DNA of 47,963 nt from contig JAUSBY010000009.1 of NCBI GenBank assembly GCA_030651765.1, positions 1-47,963 on the forward strand, read 5' to 3'. The position numbers were made by a program, and so were the translations under genes. This DNA is from Coriobacteriia bacterium. Its GTDB lineage: Bacteria; Actinomycetota; Coriobacteriia; Anaerosomatales; Anaerosomataceae. Under the pieces are notes generated by a model. It was not told where the DNA came from and ran no database searches. It saw nothing but the letters and a program-made list of their open reading frames with translations. This document shows positions 7,407 through 14,362 of the stretch, in pieces; within the stretch, counting starts at the first letter, position 1, and each line of letters opens with the position of its first letter.

Positions 7407-9317
7407 TCAGTCAGCGCGATCCCCGTGTCGCAGCGTCTCGAGGATCCGTCGGGCCAGGTAGCGCAACTCCCGGTTCTTCTTGCCGATCGCCACCGGCCGG
7501 TGCGCGAGTCTCTCGAGCACCGGTATCGCCTGTGGTGAGTCTAGCGCTTCCAGGCTCTTTAAGACTTCTTTCTTCAGCTCGTAGTTCCTCTCGAACAGGT
7601 TCACGACGGCGATGATCCTGAGCAGCGCAGGGACGGCATCGGTAAGCCCCGCCCGACCGATCTCGCGGGCTGCGAGTCTGCGCGTCTCAGGGTCCCAGTG
7701 TCCGAGGGCCTTCTGCAGGATGGCAGCGCTGTCGGGCCCGGGGTTCGCGCCGAGGGCGACGATCGCCGCCTGCCGGACGCGGCTGTCGAGGTGCTCGAGC
7801 GCCACGGCGATCGACGGCAGAAGCCGTCGCGCGCCCGTCGCCCCAAGCATGTCGATCGCCGTGGCGGCCTGCGCCGGATCTCCTGTTCGGAGCGTCCTGC
7901 CGACGACGGCGGCGACCGGTTCGGCCATCGACACGATGACCGGCATGAGGTGTTCGCGGCGGTCGGCCGGAGCATCGAGGTAGCCGCTCACGAGTGCCTC
8001 GGCGCCGGCAGCGCCCGCCGCCTCGAGCAGCGTGCGCGCGCTGACGAGCATCGGGTCCTCTGAGAGCCTGCGAACGCACTCGCGCAAGATGTCGGGCGAG
8101 CCCAGCACCTTCCGGGCGGCCTGGATCGCCGGCGCGAGCGCGGGATCGGACGAGAGCTCCGAGAGTAGTCCGGCGGCCTCGGAGACTTCATCGAAAGCGC
8201 CGACCTCAACCGCGCTGCCCAGCGCATCGGTGACCGCCCTGATCGAGTCTTCTGTAGGGCGCTCGCGCGCGACGCTCACGATCGTGGCGAGTCCCCGCGC
8301 GGCGGCGCTGCGCGGAGTCGAGGCTGCGACGAGGGTGCTGATGTGGTCGAGGTCCTCTTCATCGGCTCGTGCTATCTCGCGCGAGATCTCTTCGGCATCG
8401 GCCTCCGGAGGGACGCCCCGGGCAAGGTCCTCGCGAAACGTCGGCTTGAGCAGAATGGCAAGCTCGTTGAAGATCTCCGGCGGCAACTCGATCTCCCGGA
8501 GCAGCGTCTCGGGTTGGCGGGACATCATCTGCGCGGTGAGGCGCAGAAGGCGCGCCAGGGCCGCGGGCTGCATGTGGCCGATGATGTCCAGGACCGAGTC
8601 CATGAGTCGCCCGTCGGCGTCGACGGTCAGCGCGTTGCTGAGCAGGTCGACGCGGGTCGCCTCATCGAGGTGGAGCAGCGCCTCGGCGCATCGGCGCATC
8701 GCGAGGTCCTGTGCCGCACTCTCCAGGCGACCGATCGCCTCGGTGGCGATGTCGGTGGACTGCGAGCCCGCGAGTGCATCCTGCTGCCAGGTCGCGGCGG
8801 CGAGTGTGAGCTCGCGCGCTATCTCCTCAAGCGGCGCGCCGGTCAGGTCGAGTCCGAGCAGTCCCGCCTCGGTGGATGCCCTGAGGGTCACTTCCACCAC
8901 GGCGATCGCGCGGACATCGGCGCCGAGCAGCGCCGAGCGGACTCCGCCGGACGCCCGCATCGCTCGCGCGTCGCCGCCGATGATCTCGAGCAGGCTCGCG
9001 ACCTCGTGGTCCGTGACGCCGGGCGCCACGATCAGCTGCCCGACCTGAAGCGCATGCAGCGTCTCGGCAAGGGCTGCGACCTGTGGCAGCCCCTCTCCGA
9101 CGGTCGTCTCGGCCACCACGAACCGTGCGCGGTCCACGTGGTACTGAACTGTGCCGTGCGACGCGGTGACGGCCGCTGCGCGCGCGACGACGCGCTCGAC
9201 CGCCTCGAGCCGAAGTGGACTCGTCGGCGGGTAGAGGCGCGAGGCTGCCGCGGCTCCTGCGATCGTGCGCAGGAGTTCCTCGGCTTCTGTGGCCAGACCG
9301 CCGCCCGGGCGCTCCAC
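7407..9317 (-). CDS. HEAT-repeat protein with the N-terminal domain of its HD-GYP neighbour
   Basis: The 636-residue soluble protein starts at a GTG (9315-9317, complement) preceded by AAGGAGG. Residues about 5-150 resemble the N-terminal domain of the next gene product, with a shared A-x-x-LYP-x-(S/T)-x-PL motif and a similar run of beta and helical segments around FVVAETTVGEGLP. The middle is alpha-helical. The last 170 residues form HEAT-like repeats, for example AATAIDMLGATGARRLLPSI, DSRVRQAAIVALGA and DPETRRLAAREIGRAGLTDA. HEAT arrays are protein-binding scaffolds. No catalytic motif is seen. The gene precedes the HD-GYP gene with a 14-base gap, and the shared domain suggests that the two proteins interact or sense the same ligand. 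Confidence 0.8.
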   Translation of the reverse strand: MERPGGGLATEAEELLRTIAGAAAASRLYPPTSPLRLEAVERVVARAAAVTASHGTVQYHVDRARFVVAETTVGEGLPQVAALAETLHALQVGQLIVAPGVTDHEVASLLEIIGGDARAMRASGGVRSALLGADVRAIAVVEVTLRASTEAGLLGLDLTGAPLEEIARELTLAAATWQQDALAGSQSTDIATEAIGRLESAAQDLAMRRCAEALLHLDEATRVDLLSNALTVDADGRLMDSVLDIIGHMQPAALARLLRLTAQMMSRQPETLLREIELPPEIFNELAILLKPTFREDLARGVPPEADAEEISREIARADEEDLDHISTLVAASTPRSAAARGLATIVSVARERPTEDSIRAVTDALGSAVEVGAFDEVSEAAGLLSELSSDPALAPAIQAARKVLGSPDILRECVRRLSEDPMLVSARTLLEAAGAAGAEALVSGYLDAPADRREHLMPVIVSMAEPVAAVVGRTLRTGDPAQAATAIDMLGATGARRLLPSIAVALEHLDSRVRQAAIVALGANPGPDSAAILQKALGHWDPETRRLAAREIGRAGLTDAVPALLRIIAVVNLFERNYELKKEVLKSLEALDSPQAIPVLERLAHRPVAIGKKNRELRYLARRILETLRHGDRAD

Positions 9318-9380
9318 TCGCGCCTCCTTCTCGTTCGTGCTCCTTCTCTCCTCTATCGGCAGCGCCGCGCTTCGGGCGGA

Positions 9381-9410
9381 TGCCCGATACCGGAGAGATT
9401 TGCCCGATAC
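9381..9410. repeat. direct repeat, candidate operator
   Basis: TGCCCGATAC occurs twice, at 9381-9390 and 9401-9410, exactly 20 bp apart or about two helical turns. The second copy overlaps the putative -35 box of the ImmA/IrrE-like gene in the divergent intergenic region. The position and phasing suggest a regulator-binding site. Confidence 0.5.
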
Positions 9411-9428
9411 TCCTCTGGTACCTATATC
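9400..9428 (+). promoter_or_regulatory. possible promoter of the ImmA/IrrE-like gene
   Basis: TTGCCC (9400-9405) and TATATC (9423-9428) have a 17-bp spacer and lie 33 bases before the GTG start. Each box matches four of six consensus positions. Confidence 0.4.
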
Positions 9429-9460
9429 CTAGCGAGTAATGGCGCAACCCGGAGGAATCA

Positions 9461-9955
9461 GTGGCGCTGCGGAGTGACGCATACTACCGGGGCCTCGTGG
9501 AGGCCGAACTGCGTGCGGCCGGACACACCGAGCCGCCCGTCTCGCCGACGGCCGTGGCCACGCATCTCGGCGTGCCGGTTCGCACGCTGCCGCTGCCGCC
9601 GTGGTTCACCGCCGCCCTGGTCTACGAGGACGGCATGCCCGCGATCCTTCTCAACCCGACGCGACCGGAGGATGTGCGGCGGCGCGCACTCGGCCACCTT
9701 CTCGGCCATCTGCTCCTCGTCCTGGACGATCCGACGGCAACGTATCCGCGCACCGTGCAAGACGCGCACCGCGAGGCCGACATCATGGCCGAGGAGTTCG
9801 AGACTCCCGGTTACCTCGTGCGCGACCAGGCGCAGAAGTGGTTCAACGACTACCGCTATCTTGCCGGACTGTTCGGCGTGACCGAGGAGAGGATGTTCGC
9901 GGCGATGCAGGAACTCGGGCTCATCAAGACCCGGGGGGTCATCTGGGACTACTGA
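9461..9955 (+). CDS. ImmA/IrrE-like protein lacking the catalytic glutamate
   Basis: ImmA/IrrE (COG2856) proteins are zinc proteases that often cleave a repressor after stress or mobile-element signals. The 164-residue product fits the fold: a short N-terminal helical part (AVATHLGVPVRTLPLP), a beta hairpin (AALVYEDGMPAILLNP), then RRALGHLLGHLLL where the family has AHELGH. The zinc histidines H79 and H83 are kept but the catalytic Glu is Leu80. The third ligand site, HREADIMAEEF, retains E105. The protein may bind metal but should not cleave by the usual mechanism. The GTG start has GGAGGAA upstream. It is divergent from the HEAT-repeat gene and no XRE-type repressor is adjacent, unlike typical ImmA pairs. 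Confidence 0.7.
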   Translation: MALRSDAYYRGLVEAELRAAGHTEPPVSPTAVATHLGVPVRTLPLPPWFTAALVYEDGMPAILLNPTRPEDVRRRALGHLLGHLLLVLDDPTATYPRTVQDAHREADIMAEEFETPGYLVRDQAQKWFNDYRYLAGLFGVTEERMFAAMQELGLIKTRGVIWDY

Positions 9956-9974
9956 GGGAGCTGTCGGGGGAGCC

Positions 9975-9983
9975 TGCTATCAT
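9975..9983 (+). promoter_or_regulatory. extended -10 element before the ROK kinase gene
   Basis: TGCTATCAT matches the extended -10 form TGnTATAAT in all but one position. It lies 45 bases before the ATG at 10029. No good -35 box is visible. Confidence 0.4.
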
Positions 9984-10028
9984 CGGGTGTGACTCAGATT
10001 CTGTGGCGTGGACCGTTCGGGAGGACTC

Positions 10029-11006
10029 ATGCGCACGACCTACGCGGTCGGTGTTGATGTCGGTGGCACGCGGATCGCCGCCGGTCTGGTGGAGCGAAAA
10101 GGCCGGATGCTCAAAGAGGTCCGGACGCTCACACCTGCCGAGGCGGGGCCGTTCGCTATCGTCGATGCGATCATCGACCTGATCACGGAGGTCACTGCCG
10201 GGGTCCACCCGGGCGAGATCGCCGGCATCGGGGTCGGACTGCCGGCACAGATCGATTTCCTTAAGCAGACGGTGGAGTTCTGCACCAACCTGCCGCTCGC
10301 AGGGGTCGACATGCGGTCACTCATCATGTCGCGGGTGCGCCACCCGGTTGCGATAGACAACGACGGCAACTGCGCGGGCATTGGCGAGAGCCGCTTCGGG
10401 GCAGCCAAGGGCGTGCGGGACTTCGTGATGATCACGCTGGGTACCGGTGTCGGGGGCGCGCTGTTCTTCAACGGCGAGCCGTATCGCGGCTCGCGCGGGC
10501 TCGCCGCCGAGATCGGTCACATGGTCGTTCGGCTCGACGGCCCGCCGTGTCCGTGCGGCGGCAAGGGCCACATCGAGTCGTACATGGGCCGCCCGGCGAT
10601 CGCCGCAGCGGGACGGGCCGCCGCCGCCGAATACCGTGGCCGTGCGATACGTGAGCAAGCCGGCGGCAACGACGAGCGTGTGACCGCCGAGGACGTCATC
10701 AACGCGGCGCTCAAGGGCGATGAGATCGCGCGCGAGATCCTGCTTGACGCCGGCGAGGTGCTCGGCGAGGCGCTTGTGGGGATCGTGAACCTGCTCAACC
10801 CGAGGCTGATCGTCGTTGGCGGTGGCGTCGGCGAATCGTGCGCCCTCATCGTCGAGAGAGCCGCCGAGGTCATCGATCGCAACGCGCTGGCCGGGCGCCG
10901 CGACGTTCGGGTCGCACAGGCCGAGCTTGGCAACGACGCGGGCGCGCTCGGCGCAGCGGCCCTCGCCTTCGACGAGCACGACTCGCGGGAAGGGCTTCAC
11001 CGATGA
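10029..11006 (+). CDS. ROK-family sugar kinase (glucokinase-like)
   Basis: ROK proteins include glucokinases, N-acetylhexosamine kinases and sugar-responsive repressors. This 325-residue form lacks a DNA-binding domain, so it is a kinase. It has the ATP phosphate-binding motif VGVDVGGTRIAAGL near the N-terminus, the sugar site LPLAGVD...IDNDGNCAG, and ITLGTGVGGALFFNGE. The ROK zinc signature GHM...CPCGGKGHIE has histidine where the last cysteine is usual. Glucose with ATP is the likely substrate pair, but N-acetylsugars cannot be excluded. ATG at 10029 is preferred to GTG at 10008 because GGGAGGA lies just upstream. It overlaps the start of the DUF362 gene (ATGA). Confidence 0.9.
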   Translation: MRTTYAVGVDVGGTRIAAGLVERKGRMLKEVRTLTPAEAGPFAIVDAIIDLITEVTAGVHPGEIAGIGVGLPAQIDFLKQTVEFCTNLPLAGVDMRSLIMSRVRHPVAIDNDGNCAGIGESRFGAAKGVRDFVMITLGTGVGGALFFNGEPYRGSRGLAAEIGHMVVRLDGPPCPCGGKGHIESYMGRPAIAAAGRAAAAEYRGRAIREQAGGNDERVTAEDVINAALKGDEIAREILLDAGEVLGEALVGIVNLLNPRLIVVGGGVGESCALIVERAAEVIDRNALAGRRDVRVAQAELGNDAGALGAAALAFDEHDSREGLHR

Positions 11007-12109
11007 GCGCGACCGTCTACTTCGCACCGATGCGCTCCGCCATGAAGCGGAGCATGGTCACGCGTGCCGGTGCGCTTCTTTCGCGCGCGGGTCTGTCCGA
11101 CGCGGTGGCCGACGGTGACCTGGTCGCCGTCAAGCTGCACTTCGGTGAGCAGGGCAACACGGGGTTTGTGAGCCCCGTCTACCTGCGCGAAGTCGTTCGG
11201 CGTGTCCGCGCGGCCGGTGGCAAGCCGTTCCTGACCGATGCGAACACCCTCTATCGCGGCGAGCGCGCCAACGCCGTGGACCACCTTGCCTGCGCGCTCC
11301 ACAACGGGTTCGCGTATGCCACCGTCGATGCTCCGTTGATAATCGCCGACGGGCTCGACGGACGGGAGGCGGTGGACGTGCCGGTCGCCGGCACGCACTT
11401 CGACTCCGTCCGCATCGGCTCGGCGGCCGTGCATGCCGATGCGATGGTCGTCGTCACGCACGTGAAAGGCCACGAGGCCACTGGTTTCGGCGGGGCTCTC
11501 AAGAATGTCGGCATGGGGCTCGGATCCCGCTCGGCCAAGCAGCGCATGCATGCCGACTTCCGCCCCGAAGTGACCGCCGAGACATGCACCGGATGCGGCA
11601 GATGCGTGACGTGGTGCCCGGTGAGTGCCATCGTCCTCGGCCCCGATCGCGTGGCGGCGGTCGATTACGAGACGTGCTACGGGTGCGGGGAGTGCGTGGC
11701 TGCGTGCCCGTACGGAGCGATCGCCACCCAGTGGAAGACGGACGCCACCATGATCCAGGAGAAGATCGTGGAGCATGTCGCCGGCGCGCTCGCGGGCAAG
11801 GAGGGCAAGGTCGTGTACCTCTCGTTCGTCACGGCTGTCTCGCCCGACTGCGACTGCTGGTCGTTCTCCGACGCGCCTATCGTCCCCGACCTCGGCGTCT
11901 TGGCCTCGACCGATATCGTAGCCATCGAGCAGGCGGCGTACGATCTCGTCACCGGCGCCGTCGGGCTGGCGGGCTCGCGGGGCGAAGGCATGGGCGCCGG
12001 TGACGACAAGTTCAGGGCGATCACCGGCGTGGACGGCACGCGCGCTATCGTGTATGCGGAGGAGATGGGCCTGGGAACGCGTGAGTACGAGCTCGTGACG
12101 GTCGACTAG
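11003..12109 (+). CDS. DUF362 domain protein with two [4Fe-4S] clusters
   Basis: The 368-residue cytoplasmic protein has an N-terminal DUF362 domain (VAVKLHFGEQGNTGFVSP, then THVKGHEATGFGGALKNVGMG). A bacterial ferredoxin insert follows with two complete cluster motifs, CTGCGRCVTWCP and CYGCGECVAACP. The domain resumes with a CDCWSFSDAPIVPDLGVLAS segment. Such proteins are common in anaerobes and are thought to move electrons, but no substrate is established. The ATG overlaps the stop of the ROK kinase gene, so the two are translationally coupled. That link is unexpected, because nothing in the sequence ties sugar phosphorylation to this redox protein. Confidence 0.9.
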   Translation: MSATVYFAPMRSAMKRSMVTRAGALLSRAGLSDAVADGDLVAVKLHFGEQGNTGFVSPVYLREVVRRVRAAGGKPFLTDANTLYRGERANAVDHLACALHNGFAYATVDAPLIIADGLDGREAVDVPVAGTHFDSVRIGSAAVHADAMVVVTHVKGHEATGFGGALKNVGMGLGSRSAKQRMHADFRPEVTAETCTGCGRCVTWCPVSAIVLGPDRVAAVDYETCYGCGECVAACPYGAIATQWKTDATMIQEKIVEHVAGALAGKEGKVVYLSFVTAVSPDCDCWSFSDAPIVPDLGVLASTDIVAIEQAAYDLVTGAVGLAGSRGEGMGAGDDKFRAITGVDGTRAIVYAEEMGLGTREYELVTVD

Positions 12110-12149
12110 GCTGACGCGGGGAGCGCCGGTCTGACGAACAGGAGTGGGC

Positions 12150-13172
12150 GTGGACTACTTCGACGTACTGAAGAAAGCGTGGACCATCACATGGCGCTAC
12201 AAGGCGCTGTGGGTGCTTGGCCTGTTCGCCGGAGCCGCGAGCGGCGGCAGTGGCGGTGGAGGTGGCAGCGGCTACCGGACGGGCAGCTCGGACTACTCGA
12301 CCAGCGGACAGGAGTTCAACCGTATGGCCGGGGACTTCGCGCGGGTCTTCGAGGACAACCTCGTGCTTATAGCCATCATGGTCGGCGTTCTCGCAATCAT
12401 CGGCATCGTGTTCTGGGTGCTCTCGATCGCGGCGCAGGGCGGTCTGGTCCACGGTGCTAACGAGGCTGCCGAGGGGCGCACTCCTGCGCTTGGCGCAGCC
12501 TGGCGTGTCGGTTTCCGTCACTGGGGCCGCACGTTCATGATCGGTCTCGTGCTTGTCGTGCCGATGCTGCTCATCGTAGGCGTCATGGCCGCTACACTCG
12601 TCGCGGTGGTGGCCGGCGGTGCGATGGGCGGAGACGCCGGAGCCGGTGTCGCGATCGGCGGTGCGTGCCTCGTGCTGCCGCTCTTCGTCGTGCTCCTCAT
12701 AGCCGCCGGGCTGATCATCGGCATCGTGTTCAACCTCGCGCTCCGCTACGGCGTGCTCGGGGATGTCTCCTTCGGCCAGGCCATCAAGCGCGGCTGGGGC
12801 GACCTGTGGGGCAAGCGCGGCGCGTTCGTCTTCTGGCTCGTCATGCTGCTTCCCGGTGTGGCGTACTCGATCATCGCACTGCTCATCATGCTGCCGTTCA
12901 TCGTCGGCAGTGTGGCGCTTGTGATCGCCGAGCAGTTCGCTATCGCGGCGCTCGTGTTCCTGGTGATGATCATCGTGGCGCTCGTTCCCGGGGCCATCTA
13001 CGGGACGTTCGTCTCGTCGGCGTGGACCGTGTTCTTCCGAAGGATGACAGGGATGGAGGTCGCTCCGGTGCAGAGCGCACCGACCCCGGTGTACCCGGCT
13101 CCTCCGGTACCACCCGCCGCGCCGGCGGTTCCCGGTGAGGTGCCACCGGCCCCACCGGTGTCCGGTGACTGA
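12150..13172 (+). CDS. multi-pass membrane protein of unknown function
   Basis: The 340-residue protein begins MDYFDVLKKAWTITWRYKALWVLGLF, an N-terminus common in membrane proteins related to glycerophosphodiesterase membrane domains. It has about six hydrophobic segments: about 22-35, 73-98, 130-158, 170-197, 230-255 and 262-298. A glycine/serine loop (GGSGGGGGSG) follows the first, and a Pro/Ala/Val-rich tail of about 40 residues closes the protein. No catalytic residues stand out. GTG at 12150 is preferred to GTG at 12144 because the CAGGAG ribosome site abuts the latter. The stop overlaps the start of rsmI by eight bases. Confidence 0.75.
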   Translation: MDYFDVLKKAWTITWRYKALWVLGLFAGAASGGSGGGGGSGYRTGSSDYSTSGQEFNRMAGDFARVFEDNLVLIAIMVGVLAIIGIVFWVLSIAAQGGLVHGANEAAEGRTPALGAAWRVGFRHWGRTFMIGLVLVVPMLLIVGVMAATLVAVVAGGAMGGDAGAGVAIGGACLVLPLFVVLLIAAGLIIGIVFNLALRYGVLGDVSFGQAIKRGWGDLWGKRGAFVFWLVMLLPGVAYSIIALLIMLPFIVGSVALVIAEQFAIAALVFLVMIIVALVPGAIYGTFVSSAWTVFFRRMTGMEVAPVQSAPTPVYPAPPVPPAAPAVPGEVPPAPPVSGD

Positions 13173-14001
13173 GAGCTCCGGCATCCTGCTCGTCTGCGCG
13201 ACGCCCATCGGTAATCTGGGTGACGTGACGCTGCGGGTGCTCGATGCCCTTCGTACTGCCGATTCGATCGCCGCCGAGGACACGCGGGTGTCGCGCAAGC
13301 TGCTAGCGCGCTACGACATCCATACGCCGCTCGAGGCCTATCACGAACACAATCGTGCCACCAGGACGCCCGAACTCGTCGCTCGCATCGAGCGGGGCGA
13401 GCGCATCGCCCTGGTGTCCGATGCGGGCACGCCCGGGATCTCGGATCCGGGCGAGCATCTCGTGGATGCGTGTCTCGACGCGGGCCTGCGCGTGGACGTG
13501 CTGCCGGGCGCTTCTGCCATCACCACCGCGCTTGTGGCGAGCGGGCTGCCGACGCAGGCGTTCTACTTCGGCGGGTTCCTCCCGCGCAAGCACGGGGAGC
13601 GTACCCGCGCGCTCGAGAGCCTCGCCAGGCTCGATGCGACGCTCGTGTTCTACGAGTCGCCCGGCCGCACCGCTGCGACCCTCGCCTCGCTCGCGGCGGC
13701 CTTCGCCGGCCGCCGCGCGGCGCTGGCGCGCGAACTCACCAAGCTCCACGAGGAGGTGGCGCGCGCCGAGATCGGCGAGCTCGCCGACCGCTTCGCCGAG
13801 CGCGAACTCAAGGGCGAGGTCGTCCTGCTCGTCGGCCCGCCCGAGGGTCCCGAGCAGCTGACGCTCGACGAAGACGTCGTGCGGGAGCGGCTGACCGCGG
13901 CCGCGGAACAGGGACTCACTCGTAGGGATGCGGTGCGTGAGGTCGCTGCCGGCCTCGGGCTGCCGCGCAACGAGGTGTACCGGATATCGCTCGGGAAGTG
14001 A
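13165..14001 (+). CDS. rsmI: 16S rRNA (cytidine(1402)-2'-O)-methyltransferase
   Basis: RsmI methylates the ribose of C1402 in the decoding centre of 16S rRNA using S-adenosylmethionine. The 278-residue product has the signature VCATPIGNLGDVTLRVLDAL, then AEDTRVSRKLL, LVSDAGTPGISDPG, LPGASAITTALVASGLP and FYESPGR, all typical of this tetrapyrrole-methylase-fold family. Its C-terminal part (GEVVLLVGPPEG, then a helical tail) has normal length. The GTG at 13165 gives the expected family start about eight residues before the first strand and overlaps the previous stop. It opens a block in the gene order rsmI-abrB-metG-tatD also found in Bacillus. Confidence 0.95.
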   Translation: MTESSGILLVCATPIGNLGDVTLRVLDALRTADSIAAEDTRVSRKLLARYDIHTPLEAYHEHNRATRTPELVARIERGERIALVSDAGTPGISDPGEHLVDACLDAGLRVDVLPGASAITTALVASGLPTQAFYFGGFLPRKHGERTRALESLARLDATLVFYESPGRTAATLASLAAAFAGRRAALARELTKLHEEVARAEIGELADRFAERELKGEVVLLVGPPEGPEQLTLDEDVVRERLTAAAEQGLTRRDAVREVAAGLGLPRNEVYRISLGK

Positions 14002-14004
14002 GCG

Positions 14005-14247
14005 CTACCGCCGCTTGATATCGGCGACGCACGAGGAGCAGACCGGCCGGTCCTTGATCATGCCGATGTCCTCCGTGCTGCCGCAGATCACGCACGACGC
14101 GGCGTACTTCTCCAAGATGATGCGCTCGCCCTCCACAGAGATGGAGATCGGGTCCTTCACGCGGATGCCGAGTGTGCGCCTGAGCTCCATCGGGATGACG
14201 ATCCGACCGAGGTCGTCCACGCGCCTTACGATGCCGGTATCGCTCAT
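14005..14247 (-). CDS. AbrB/SpoVT-family transition regulator with a zinc-ribbon-like tail
   Basis: The 80-residue protein starts MSDTGIVRRVDDLGRIVIPMELRRTLGI, nearly the consensus of the AbrB N-terminal DNA-binding swapped-hairpin domain, and continues DPISISVEGERIILEKY. The C-terminus differs from Bacillus AbrB: it has CVICG...CSSC, two CxxC-type pairs that could bind zinc. In Bacillus such proteins repress transition-phase genes and sit between rsmI and metS in the opposite direction, exactly as here. ATG at 14247 is supported by AAAGGAGT. The gene ends three bases from the rsmI stop (convergent). Confidence 0.9.
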   Translation of the reverse strand: MSDTGIVRRVDDLGRIVIPMELRRTLGIRVKDPISISVEGERIILEKYAASCVICGSTEDIGMIKDRPVCSSCVADIKRR

Positions 14248-14297
14248 CGTTCCGACTCCTTTGCACGGCGGGTCACGGTCGCCGGGTACGGTATCAT

Positions 14298-14324
14298 GAG
14301 AGGTCGCTCGGACTGAGCGCTCTC
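14298..14324. other. inverted repeat between the AbrB-like gene and metG
   Basis: GAGAG-gt-CGCTC (14298-14309) pairs with GAGCG-CTCTC (14315-14324) around a 5-nt loop, with a 2-nt bulge. It lies midway in the 115-base divergent gap. It could be an operator, possibly for AbrB autoregulation, or part of a leader. The region is too short for a T-box. Confidence 0.35.
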
Positions 14325-14362
14325 TTCCATAAATGCCCACATCGGAGACGAGGTAACCGCCG

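Noticed and set aside
8343-9881. A 512-codon plus-strand frame opposite the HEAT-repeat gene
   Set aside because: It runs through a divergent promoter region and into the ImmA/IrrE-like gene in the wrong frame, with low-complexity Arg-rich translation.
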